Shown here piece by piece: positions 19,033-31,607 of a stretch of 64,000 nucleotides of DNA. The stretch spans positions 11,439,955-11,503,954 of the forward strand of contig JARWKL010000012.1 in the NCBI GenBank assembly GCA_029961685.1, in the 5' to 3' direction. The position numbers and the translations under genes are program-made. The first letter of the stretch is position 1, and every line of letters begins with the position of its first letter. This DNA is from Aristolochia californica. Its lineage: Eukaryota; Streptophyta; Magnoliopsida; Piperales; Aristolochiaceae. The notes under the pieces are model-generated. The model was not told the DNA's origin, searched no databases, and saw only the letters and a program-made list of their open reading frames with translations.

Positions 19033-22000
19033 AGGTCATTTGCATCTTTAACATGTTTCAAGCATGCATATCCATTTTTAAAACACGTGTAGAAGAATTA
19101 GGGTTGAACTAGTGGAATTTCCCAATCTTGGATAACAAAACTTTAGTTGTTATCAATTTGCCTTTTTTTTTTTTTTTATGGTATGAAGGGGGAGCGAAAA
19201 CTCAAAATTTTGATAGAAGGAAAAAGTGTACATGTAAAATGGAGATTCACAATGCACAAATTTAGAAAGAGATAATTCCAAAGAGTGTCTTTAATTTTTA
19301 GGGATTGTAAGCTCTTTTTAGTTTTTATATCTCAGGTTTTGCAATCGTCGAGAAAAGGGAGAGGAGAGGGATTTTTAACTGAGTGTTGACTCCCTCTCCA
19401 TAAGTCATTTCTTAAAAAACTATAGCATGTTACACATGATAAATAACTTTACAATTTATCTATGATTGTTAGGTCAGCTTTTTGCAAACGGTCAAAATAA
19501 TGGCTTGTTTGACTCGGGTAAATATCCCACTTCACGTTCACTAGAGAATTTAATGAGCGTATGTTATTCTCTTTAAAAGCTTTGGATCCATAGGTCATTT
19601 GCATCTTTAACATGTTTCAAACTTGCATATCCATTTTTAAAACACGTGTAGAAGAAATCTCTTTCTTGTAAAATTCCAAGCTATTAGGGTTGAAATAGTG
19701 GAATTTCCCAAACTTGGATAACAAAAGTTTTGTGTTAATTTTTGGTGTGTGAATAAAGTTTCTTTACTTACATTTGTTATTGTTTTAAATTTTTTCCATA
19801 CATAAACTCTAAAATTTTCATTTTGCTGTGACCTATTTGCCTTTTTTTTTTTACGGGATGAAGGGAAAGAGAAAACTCAAAGTTTTGATTTAAGAAAAAA
19901 GTGTACATTTAAAATGGAGACGCATAGTGCACAAATGTAGAGAGAGATAATTCCAAAGAGTGTCTGTAATTTTTAGGGAATTTGAGCTCTTTTAGTTTTT
20001 ATATCTCAGGTTTTGCAATCGTCGCGAAAAGGGGGAGGCGGGGTGTTTTTAACAGAGTGTTGACTCCCAATCCGTAAGTCATTTCTTAAAAAAAATAGTC
20101 CGTTACGGATGATAAATCACTTTAAAATAATCTCTTATTGTTAGGTAAGCTTTTTGTAAACAGGCAAAATTATGGCTTGTTTGACTCTGGAAAATATCCC
20201 ACCGCACATTCATTGAGAATTTAATCAGCGTTTGTTATTCTCTTTAAAAGCTTTGGATCCATAGGTCATTTGCATCTTTAACATGTTTCAAGCATGCATA
20301 TCCATTTTTAAAACAAGTGTAGAAGAAATCTCTTTCTTGTAAAATTCCATGCAATTAGGGTTGAACTAGTGGAATTTCCCAAACATGGAAAGCAAAACTT
20401 TTGTGTTCATTTGTGGTGTGTGAATAAATTTTCTATACTTATATTTGTTGTTGTTTTAATTTTTTTTCACACGTAAACTCTAAAATTTTCATTTTGTTGT
20501 GATCTATTTGCCTTTTTTTGTTTACGAGATTAAGGGAGAGCGAAAACTCAAAGTTTTGATTTAAGAAAAAATTGTACATCTAAAATGGAGATGCACAATG
20601 CACAAATGTAGGGAGAGATAATTGCAAAGAGTGTTTGTAATTTTTAGGGATTGTAAGATCTTTTTAGTTTTTATATCTCAGGTTTTGCAATCGTCTGGAA
20701 AAGGGGGAGGCGGGGTATTTTTAACTGTTTGTTGAATCCCAATCCATATGTCATTTCTTAAAAAAATATAGCCCGTTGCTCATGATAAATCAACAATCAT
20801 CTATGATTGTTAGGTCAGCTTTGTGCAAACGGGAAAAATAATGGCCTATTTGACTCGGGTAAATATCCCGCCGCACTTTCACTTCAGAATTTAATGAGTG
20901 TTGGTTATTCTCATTAAAAGCTTTGGATCCATAGGTCATTTGCATATTTAACATGTTTCAAGCATGCATATCCATTTTTAAAACACATGTAGAAGAAATC
21001 TCTTTCTTGTAAAATTCCAAGCTATTAGGGTTGAACTAGTGGAATTTCCCAATCTTGGATACCAAAATTTTGTGTTCATTTGTGGTGTGTGAATAAATTT
21101 CATTACTTACATTTGTTATTGTTTTAATTTTTTTTTGTACATAGACACTAAAATTTTCATTTTGTTGTGATCTATTTACCATTTTTTTGTTTACCGCATG
21201 AAGGGAGAACGAAAACTCAAAGTTTTGATTTAAGGAAAAAGTGTACATCTAAAATGGAGATGCACAATGCACAAATGCAGAGAGATATAATTCCAAAGAG
21301 TGTCCGTGATTTTTAAGGATTGTAAGCTCTTTTCAGTTTTTAGTTCTCAGGTTTTGCAATCGTCGGGAAAAGGGGGAGGCGGGGGATTTTTAATTGAGTG
21401 TAGACTCCCAATCCGTAAGTCATTTCTTACAATAATATTGCCCGTTACGAATAAAATATCACTTTACAATCATGTATGATTGTTAGGTTACCTTTTTGCA
21501 AACGGGCAAAATAATGGCTTGTTTGACTCGGGTAAATATCCCGCCGCACGTTCACTTAAGAATTTAATGAGCGTTTGTTATTCTCTTTAAAAGCTTTGGA
21601 TCCATAGGTCATTTGCATCTTTAACATGTTTCAAGCATGCATATCTATTTTTAAAACACGTGTAGAAGAATTCTCTTTCTTGTAAAATTTCAAGCTATTA
21701 GGTTTGAACTAGTCGAATTTCCCAAACTTGGATAACAAAAATTTTGTGTTCATTTGAGGTGTGTGAAAATTTTTCATTATTTACATTTGTTATAGTTTTA
21801 ATTTTTTTCCATACATAAACACTAAAATTTACATTTTGTTGTGATCTATATACCTTTTTTTGTTTACGGCATGAAAGGAGAACAAAAACTCAAAGTTTTG
21901 ATTTAAGAAAATAGTGTACATCTAAAATGGAGATGCACAATGCACAAATCTAGAGAGATATAATTCCAAAGAGTGTCCATGATTTTTAAGGATTGTCAGC

Positions 22001-22278
22001 TCTTTTAAGTTTTTAGTTCTCAGGTTTTGCAATCGTCGGGAAAAGGTGGAGGCGGGGGATTTTTAATTGAGTGTTGACTCCCAATCCGTAAGTCATTTCT
22101 TACAATAATATAGCCCGTTACGAATGAAAAATAACTTTACAATCATCTATGATTATTACATCAGCTTTTTGCAAACGGGCAAAATAATGGCTTCTTTGAT
22201 TCGGGTAAATATCTCGCTGCACGTTCACTTCAAAATTTAATGAGCGTTTGTTATTCTCATTAAAAGCTTTGGATCCAT
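19033..22278. repeat. Satellite pentamer Bdel-C-D-A2-A (first copy)
   Basis: Monomers start at 19033 (B with deletions), 19592 (C), 20263 (D), 20933 (A2) and 21606 (A). The B copy lacks about 90 bp between 'aaaacttt' and 'gttgttatcaatttgcc', and also lacks most of the region between the CACGTG palindrome and 'attaggg'. The unit is about 3.25 kb and is followed by a second unit that starts with the same deleted B. Confidence 0.8.
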
Positions 22279-25200
22279 AGGTCATTTGCATCTTTTACAT
22301 GTTTCAAGCATGCATATCCATTTTTAAAACACGTGTAGAAGAAATCTCTTTCTTGTAAAATTCCAAGCTATTAGGGTTGAACTAGTGGAATTTTCCAATC
22401 TTGGATAACAAAACTTTTGTTGTTATCAATTTGCCTTTTTTTTTTTAACAGTATGAAGGGGGAGCAAAAACTCAAAATTTTGATAGAAGAAAAAAGAGTA
22501 CATGTAAAATGGAGATGCACAATTCACAAATTTAGAAAGAGATACTTCCAAAGAGTGTCTTTAATTTTTAGGGATTGTAAGCTCTGTTTAGTTTTTATAT
22601 CTCAGGTTTTGCAATCGTCGAGAAAAGGGGGAGGTGGGGGATTTTTAACTGAGTGTTGACTCCCTCTCCATAAGTTATTTCTTAGAAAAATATAGCATGT
22701 TACACAAGATAAATAACTTTACAATTTATCTATGATTGTTAGGTCAACTTTTTGCAAACGGGCAAAATAATGGCTTGTTTGACTCGGTAAATATCCCACC
22801 GCACGTTCACTAGAGAATTTAATGAGAGTATGTTATTCTCTTTAAAAGCTTTGGATCCATAGGTCATTTGCATCTTTAACATGTTTCAAGCTTGCACATC
22901 CATTTTTAAAACACGTGTAGAAGAAATCTCTTTCTTGTAAAATTCCAAGCTATTAGGGTTAAACTAGTGGAATTTCCCAAACTTTGATAAAAAAAGTTTT
23001 GTGTTAATTTTTGGTGTGTGAATAAAGTTTCTATACTTACATTTGTTATTGTTTTAAAATTTTTCCATACATAAACTCTAAAATTTTCATTTTGCTGTGA
23101 TCTATTTGCCTTTTTTTGTTTAAGGGATGAAGGGAAAGAGAAAACTCAAAGTTTTGATTTAATAAAAATGTTTACATTTAAAATTTAGACGCATAGTGCA
23201 CAAATGTAGAGAGAGATAATTCCAAAGAGTGTCTGTAATTTTTAGGGAATTTGAGCTCTTTTCGTTTTTATATCTTAGGTTTTGCAATCGTCGCGAAAAG
23301 GGGGAGACGGGGTGTTTTTAACTGAGTGTTGACTCCGAATCCGTACGTCATTTCTTAAAAAAATATAGCCCGTTACGGATGATAAATCACTTTACAATCA
23401 TCTATGATTGTTAGGTAAGCTTTTTGTAAACAGGCAAAATGATGGCTTGTTTGACTCTGGAAAATATCCCACCGCACGTTCATTGAGAATTTAATCAGCG
23501 TTTGTTATTCACTTTAAAAGCTTTGGATCCATAGGTCATTTGCATCTTTAACTTGTTTCAAGCATGCATATCCATTTTTAAAACACGTGTAGAAGAAATC
23601 TCTTTCTTGTAAAATTCCAAACAATTAGGGTTGAACTAGTGGAATTTCCCAAACATGGAAAACAAAACTTTTGTGTTCATTTGTGGTGTGTGAATAAATT
23701 TTCTATACTTATATTTGTTATTGTTTTAATTTTTTTTCACTCATAAACTCTAAAATTTTCATTTTGTTGTGATCTATTTGCCTTTTTTTGTTTACGGGAT
23801 TAAGGGAGAGTGAAAACTCAAAGTTTTGATTTAAGAAAAAAGTGTACATCTAAAATGGAGATGCACAATGCACAAATATAGGGAGAGATAATTGCAAAGA
23901 GCGTTTTGAATTTTTAGGGATTGTAAGTTCTTTTTAGTTTTTATATCTCAGGTTTTGCAATCGTCTGGAAAAGGGGGAGGCGGGGTATTTTTAACTGTTT
24001 GTTGACTCCCAATCCGTATGTCATTTCTTAAAAATATATAGCCCGTTGCTCATGATAAATCAACAATCATCTATGATTGTTAGGTCAGCTTTTTACAAAC
24101 GGTCAAAATAATGGCCTATTTCACTGGGGTAAATATCCCGCCGCACGTTCACTTCAAAATTTAATGAGTGTTGGTTATTCTCATTAAAAGCTTTGGATCT
24201 ATAGGTCATTTGCTTCTTTAACATTTTTCAAGCATGCATATCCATTTTTAAGACACATTGCAAAGAAATCTCTTTCTTGTAAAATTCCAAGCTATTAGGT
24301 TGAACTAGTGGAATTTCCCAATCTTGGATACCAAAATTTTGTGTTCATTTGTGGTGTGTGAATAAATTTTCATTACTTACATTTGTTATTGTTTTAATTT
24401 TTTTCATACGTAGACACTAAAATTTTCATTTTGTTGTGATCTATTTACCATTTTTTTGTTTACCGCATGATGGGAGAACGAAAACTCAAAGTTTTGATTT
24501 AAGAAAAAGTGTACATCTAAAATGGAGATGAACAATGCAAAAATGTAGAGAGATATAATTCCCAAGAGTGTCCGTGACTTTTAAGGATTGTAAACTCTTT
24601 TCAGTTTTTAGTTCTCAGGTTTTGCAATCGTCGGAAAAAGGGGGAGGAGGGGGTTTTTAATTGAGTGTAGACTCCCAATCCGTAAGTCATTTCTTACAAT
24701 AATATTGCCCCTTACGAATGAAATATCACTTTACAATCATCTACGATTGTTAATTCAGATTTTTGCAAACGGGCAAAATAATGGCTTGTTTGACTCGGGT
24801 AAAAATCCCGCCGCACGTTCACTTAAGAATTTAATGAGCGTTTGTTATTCTCTTTAAAAGCTTTGGATCCATAGGCCATTTGCATCTTTAACATGTTTCA
24901 AGCATGCATTATCTTTTTTTAAAACACGTGTAGAAGAAATCTCTTTCTTGTAAAATTCCAAGCTATTAGGGTTGAACTAGTGGAATTTCCCAAACTTGGA
25001 TAACAAAAGTTTTGAGTTAATTTTTGGTGTGTGAATAAAGTTTCTTTACTTACATTTGTTATTGTTTTAAATTTTTTCCGTACATAAACTCTAAAATTTT
25101 CATGTTGCTGTGATCTACTTGCCTTTTTTTGTTTACGGGATTAAGGGAAAGAGAAAACTCAAAGTTATGATTTAAGAAATAAGTGTACATTTAAAATGGA

Positions 25201-26218
25201 GACGCATAGTGCACAAATGTAGAGAGAGATAATTCCAAAGAGTGTCTGTAATTTTTAGGGAATTTGAGCTCTTTTTAGTTTTTATATCTCAGGTGTTGCA
25301 ATCGTCGCGAAAAGGGGGAGGCGGGGTGTTTTTAACTGAGTGTTGATTCCCAATCTGTAAGTCATTTCTTACAAAAATATAGCCTGTTACGGATGATAAA
25401 TCACTTTACAATCATCTATGATTGTTAGGTAAGCTTTTTGTAAACAGGCAAAATGATGGCTTTTTGACTCTGGTAAATATCCCACCGTACGTTCGTTGAG
25501 AATTTAATGAGCGTTTGTTATTCTCTTTAAAAGATTTGGATCCATAGGTCATTGGCATCTTTAACATGTTTCAAGCATGCATATCCATTTTTAAAACATG
25601 TGTAGAAGAAATCTCTTTCTTGTAAAATTCCATGCAATTAGGGTTGAACTAGTGGAATTTCCCAAACATGGAAAACAAAACTTTTGTGTTCATTTGTGGT
25701 GTGTGAATATATTTTCCATACTTACATTTGTTATTTTTTTAATATTTTTTCACACATAAATTCTAAAATTTTCATTTTATTGTGATCTATTTGCCTTTTT
25801 TGTTTACGGGATGAAGGGAGAACGAAAACTCAAAGTTTTGATTTAAGAAAAAAGTGTAGATCTAAAATGGAGATGCACAATGCAAAAATGTAGGGAGAGA
25901 TAATTCCAAAGAGTGTTTGTAATTTTTATGGATTGTAAGATCTTTTTAGTTTTTATATCTCAGGTTTTGCAATCGTCGGGAAATGGGGGAGGCGGGGTAT
26001 TTTTAACTGACTGTTGACTCCCAATCCGTTTGTCGTTTCTTACAAAAATATAGCCCATTACTCATGATAAATCACATTACAATAATCTATGATTGTTAGG
26101 TCAGCTTTTTGCAAACGGGCAAAATAATGGCTTGTTTGACTCGGGTAAATATCCAGCCACACGTTCACTTCAGAATTTAATGAGCGTTGGTTATTCTCAT
26201 TAAAAGCTTTGGATCCAT
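22279..26218. repeat. Satellite segment Bdel-C-D-A2-C-D
   Basis: Monomers start at 22279 (B with the same 'aaaacttttgttgttatc' deletion as 19033), 22861 (C), 23533 (D), 24203 (A2), 24873 (C) and 25546 (D). The first four repeat the order of the preceding pentamer, with shared words such as 'gtctggaaaagggggaggcg' and 'ttgctcatgataaatcaaca' in the D copies. The A expected in fifth place is replaced by C-D. Confidence 0.8.
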
Positions 26219-26877
26219 AGGTCATTTGCATCTTTAACATGTTTCAAGCATGCTTATCTATTTTTTAAACACGTGTAGAAGAATCCTCTTTCTTGTAAAA
26301 TTTCAAGTTATTCGGGTTGAACTAGTGGAATTTCCCAAACTTGGATAAAAAAAAATTTGTGTTGATTTGAACTGTGTGAATAAATTTTCATTACTTACAT
26401 TTTTTATTGTTTTAATTTTTTTCCAAACATAAACTCTAAAATTTACATTTTGTTGTGATCTATATACCCTTTTTTGTTTACGGCATGAAGGGAGAACAAA
26501 AACTCAAAGTTTTGATTTAAGAAAAAAGTGTACATCTAAAATGGAGATGCACAATGCACAAATCTAGAGAGATATAATTCCAAAGAGTGTCCATGATATT
26601 TAAGGATTGTCAGCTCTTTTAAGTTTTTAGTTCTCAGGTTTTGCAATCGTCGGGAAAAAGGGGAGGGGGGGGATTTTTAATTGAGTGTTGACTCCCAATC
26701 CATAAGTCATTTCTTACAATAATATAGCCCGTTACGAATGAAAAATCACTTTACAATCATCTATGATTATTACGTCAGCTTTTTACAAACGGGCAAAATA
26801 AAGGGTTGTTTGACTCAGGTAAATATCCCGCCGCACGTTCACTTCAGAATTTAATGAGCGTTTGTTATTCTCATTAA

Positions 26878-26890
26878 AAGCTTTGGATCC
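26878..26890. other. Adjacent HindIII and BamHI sites near the monomer boundary (representative copy)
   Basis: AAGCTT (26878-26883) and GGATCC (26885-26890) lie one base apart just before the anchor and recur in the majority of monomers. Digestion with either enzyme would be expected to give a ladder with a step of about 670 bp, a practical handle for recognising this satellite on a blot. Confidence 0.85.
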
Positions 26891-26984
26891 ATTGGTCATT
26901 TGCATCTTTAACATGTTTCAAGCATGCATATTCATTTTTAAACCACGTGTAGAAGAAATCTCTTTCTTGTAAAATTCCAAGCTA

Positions 26985-26992
26985 TTAGGGTT
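26985..26992 (+). other. Telobox-like TTAGGGTT in the satellite monomer (representative copy)
   Basis: TTAGGGTT, just over one plant telomere unit, recurs about 90-100 bp after the anchor in nearly all monomers (ctattagggttgaac or gcaattagggttgaac). Its complement AACCCTAA is eight of the nine bases of the plant telobox AAACCCTAA. It is a single short motif and not a telomeric tract. Confidence 0.7.
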
Positions 26993-27325
26993 GAACTAGT
27001 GGAATTTCCCAATCTTGGATAACAAAATTTTGTGTTCATTAGTGGGGTGTGAATAAATTTTCATTACTTACATTTTTTGTTGTTTTAATTTTTTTCCATA
27101 CTTAAACTCTAAAATTTTCATTTTGTTGGGATCTATTTACCTTTTTTTTGTTTACGGCATGAAGGGAGAACGAAAACTCAAAGTTTTGATTTAAGAAAAA
27201 AGTGAACATCTAAAATGGAGATGCACAATGCAAAAATGTAGAGAGATATAATTCCAAAGAGTGTCCGTGATTTTTAAGGATTGTAAGCTCTTTTCAGTTT
27301 TTAGTTCTCAGGTTTTGCAATCGTC

Positions 27326-27346
27326 GGGAAAAGGGGGAGGCGGGGG
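27326..27346 (+). other. Conserved G-rich tract in the satellite monomer (representative copy)
   Basis: The tract reads GGG, AAAA, GGGGG, A, GG, C, GGGGG, in an otherwise AT-rich monomer. It is present in nearly every copy, with small changes (gggta, gggga, gcggggt). Three G runs of three or more plus one GG make a G-quadruplex possible on the plus strand, but the canonical four-run pattern is usually not met. Confidence 0.8.
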
Positions 27347-30300
27347 ATTTTTAATTGAGTGTTGACTCCGAATCCGTAAGTCATTTCTTACAATAATATA
27401 GCCCGTTATGAATGAAAAATCACTTTACAAGCATCTATGATTGTTAGGTCAGCTTTTTGCAAACGGGCAAAATAATGGCTTGTATGACTAAGGTAAATAT
27501 CCCACCGCACGTTCACTTTAGAATTTAATGAGCGTTTATTATTCTCATTAAAAGCTTTGGATCTATAGGTCATTTGCATCTTTAACATGTTTCAAGCATG
27601 CATATCCATTTTTAAAACACGTGTAGAAGAAATCTCTTTCTTGTAAAATTCCACGCTATTAGGGTTGAACTAGTGGAATTTCCAAATCTTGGATAACAAA
27701 ACTTTTGTGTTCATTTGTGGTTTGTGAATAAATTTTCTTTACTAAATTTTTTTATTTTTAACATTTTTTCCATACATAAACATTAAAATTTTCATTTTGT
27801 TGTTATCAATTTGGCTTTTTTTTTTATGGTATGAAGGCGGAACGAAAACTCAAAATTTTGATTTGAGAAAAAAGAGTACATCTAAAATGGAGATGCACAA
27901 TGCACAAATTTAGAAAGAGATAATTCCAAAGAGTGTCTGTAATTTTTGGGGATTGTAAGCTCTTTTAGTTTTTATATCTCAGGTTTTGCAATTGTCGGGA
28001 AAAAGGGGAGGTAGGGGATTTTTAACTGATTGTTGACTCCCTATCCATAAGTCATTTCTTACAAAATTATAGCCTGTTACATATGATAAATCACTTTACA
28101 ATTTATCTATGATTGATAGGTGAGCTTTTTGCAAACGGGCTAAATAATGGCTTGTTTGACTCAGGTAAATATCCCACCGCACGTTCACTAGAGAATTTAA
28201 TGAGCGTATGTTATTCTCTTTAAAAGCTTTGGATCTATGTCATTTGCATCTTTAACATGTTTCAAGCTTGCATATCCATTTTTAAAACACTTGTAGAATA
28301 AATCACTTTCTTGTAAAATTCCAAGCTATTAGGGTTGAACTAGTGGAATTTCCCAAACTTGGATAACAAAACTTTTGTGTTAATTTTTTGTGTGTGAATA
28401 ACTTTTCTTTACTTACATTTGTTATTATTTTAAATTTTTTCCTTACTTCAACTCTGAAATTTTCATTTTGCTGTGATCTATTTGCCTTTTTTGGTTTACG
28501 GGATGAAGGGAGAGAGAAAACTCAAAATTTTGATTTAAGAAAAAAGTGTACATTTAAAATGGAGACGCACAATGCACAAATGTAGAGAGAGATAATTCCA
28601 AAGAGTGCCTGTAATTTTTAGAGAATTTAAGCTCTTTGTAGTTTTTATATTGAGGGTTTTGCAATCGTCAGGAAAAGGGGGAGGCGGGGGGGGGGGTGTT
28701 TTTAACTGAGGGTTGACTCCCAATCCGTATGTCATTTCTTACAAAAATATAGCCCGTTACGGATGATAAATCACTTTATAATCATCTATGATTGTTAGGT
28801 AAGCTTTTTGTAAACGTGTAAAATAATGGCTTGTTTGACTTGGGTAAATATCCCACCGCACGTTCATTGAGAATTTAATGAGCGTTTGTTATTCTCTTTA
28901 AAACCTTTGGATCCATAGGTCGTTTGCATCTTTAAGATGTTTCAAGCATGCATATCCATTTTTAAAACACATGTAGAAGAATTCTCTTTCTTGTAAAATT
29001 CAAGTTATTAGGGTTGAACTAGTGGAATTTCCCATACTTGGATAACAAAAAATTTGTGTTCATTTGTGGTGTGTGAATAAATTTTCATTAATTACATTTT
29101 TTATTGTTTTAATTTTTTTCCACACATAAACACTAAAATTTACATTTTGTTGTGATCTATTTACCTTTTTTTTGTTTACGACATGAAGGGAGAACGACAA
29201 CTCAAAGTTTTGATTTAAGAAAAAAGTGTACATCTAAAATGGAGATGCATAATGCACAAATGTAGAGAGATATAATTCCAAAGAGTGTCTGTGATTTTTA
29301 AGGATTGTGAGCTCTTTTTAGTTTTTAGTTCTCAGGTTTTACAATCGTCGGGAAAAGGGGGAGGTGGGGGGTTTTTAATTGAGTGTTGACTCCCAATCCA
29401 TATGTAATTTTTTACAATAATATAGCCCATTATGAATGAAAAATTGCTTTAAAATCATCCATGATTGTTAGGTCAGCTTTTCGCAAATGGGCAAAATAAT
29501 AATTTGTTTGACTCGGGTAAATATCCCACCACACGTTCACTTCAGAATTTAATGAGCGTTTGTTATTCTCATTACAAGCTTTGGATCCAGAGGTCATTTG
29601 CATCTTTAACATGTTTCAGGCATCCATATCCATTTTTAAAACACGTGTAGAAGAAATCTCTTTCTTGTAAAATTCCAAGCTATTTGGGTTGAACTAGTGG
29701 AATTTCCCAATCTTGGATAACAAAATTTTGTGTTCATTTGTGGTGTGTGAATAATTTTTCATTACTTACATTTGTTATTGTTTTAATTTTTTCCATACAT
29801 AAACTCTAAAATTTTCATTTTGTTGTTATCAATTTGCCTTTTTTTTTTATGCTATGAAGGGGGAGCGAAAACTCAAAATTTTGATTTGAGAAAAAAGTGT
29901 ACATCTAAAATGGAGATGTACAATGCACAAATTTAGAAAGAGATAATTCCAAAGAGTGTCTGTAATTTGTAGGGATTGTAAGCTCTTTTAGTTTTTATAT
30001 CTTAGGTTTTGCAATCGTCGGGAAAAAGGGGAGGCGTGGGATTTTTTTCTGATTGTTGACTCCCTATCCATAAGTCATTTCTTACAAAAATATAGCCCAT
30101 TACACATGATAAATCACTTTACAATTCATCTATGATTGTTAGGTCCGCTTTTTGCAAACGGGCAAAATAATGGCTTGTTTGACTTGGGTAAATATCCCAC
30201 TGCATGTGCACTATTGAATTTAATGAGCGTATGTTATTCTCTTTAAAAGCTTTGGATCCATAGGTCTTTAGCATCTTTAACATGTTTCAAGCTTGCATAT

Positions 30301-31607
30301 CCATTTTTAAAACACGTGTAGAAGAAATCCCTTTCTTGTAAAATTCCAAGCTATTAGGGTTGAACTAGTGGAATTTTCCAAACTTGGATAACAAAACTTT
30401 TGTGTTAATTTTTGGAGTGTGAATAAATTTTATTTATTTTCATTTGTTATTGTTGCAAAATTTGTCCATAGTTAAACTCTAAAATTTTCATTTTGCTCTG
30501 ATCTTTTTGCCTTTTTTTGTTTACGGGATGAAGGGAGAGAGAAAACTCAAAGTTTTGATTTAAGAAAAAAAGTGTACATTTAAAATGGAGACGCACAGTT
30601 CACAAAAGTAGAGAGAGATAATTCCAAAGAGTGTCTGTAATTTTTAGGGAATTTAAGCTCTTTTTAGTTTTTATATCTCAGGTTTTGCAATCGTCGAGAA
30701 AAGGGGGAGGCGGGGTGTTTTTAACTGAGTGTTGACTCCCAATCCGTAAGTCATTTCTTACAAAAATATAGCCCGTTACGGATGATAAATCACTTTACAA
30801 TCATTTATGATTGTTAGGTAAGCTTTTTGTAAACGGGCAAAATAATGGCTTGTTTGACTCGGGTAAATATCCCACCGCACGTTCATTGAGAATTTAATGA
30901 GCGTTTGTTATTTTCTTTAAAAGCTTTGGATCCATAGGTCATTTGCATCTTTAACATGTTTCAAGCATGCATATCCATTTTTAAAACACGTGTAGAAGAA
31001 ATCTCTTTCTTGTAAAATTCCATGAAATTAGGGTTGAACTAGTCGAATTTCCCAAACACTAAAAACAAAACTTTTGTGGTCATTTGTGGTGTGTGAATAA
31101 ATTTTCTATATTTACATTTGTTGTTGTTTTAATTTTTTTCACACATAAACTCTAAAATTTTCTTTTTGTTGTGATCTATAGTCCTTTTTTTGTTTACGGG
31201 ATGAAGGGAGAGCGAAAACTCAAAGTTTTGATTTAAGAAAAAAGTGTACATCTAAAATGGAGATGCACAATGCACAAATGTAGGGAGAGATATTTCCAAA
31301 GAGTGCTTGTAATTTTTAGGGATTGTAAGATCTTTTTAGATTTTATATCTCAAGTTTTACAATCGACGGGAAAAGGTGGAGGTGGGGTATTTTTAACTGA
31401 CTATTGACTCCCAATCCGTATGTCATTTCTTAAAAAAATATAGCTTGTTACTCATGATAAATCACATTACAATCATCTATGATTGTTAGGTCAGCTTTTT
31501 GCAAACGGGCAAAATAATGGCTTGTTTGACTCGGGTAAATATCACGCCGTCGTTCCCTTCAAAATTTAATGAGCGTTTTTTATTCTCATTAAAAGCTTTG
31601 GATACAT

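Larger units (their letters stand above)
26219..31607. repeat. Satellite segment A-A2-B-C-A-A2/B-C-D
   Basis: Monomers start at 26219 (A), 26893 (A2), 27567 (B), 28237 (C), 28917 (A), 29591 (A2 front, B back), 30262 (C) and 30946 (D). The C at 28237 lacks two bases of the anchor (ggatctatgtcattt) and has an 11-G run at about 28686-28696. C is followed directly by A at 28917, so a D has been lost there. Confidence 0.75.

Noticed and set aside
26985..26992. Interstitial telomere tract
   Set aside because: Only one TTAGGGTT per monomer, with no consecutive telomere units.
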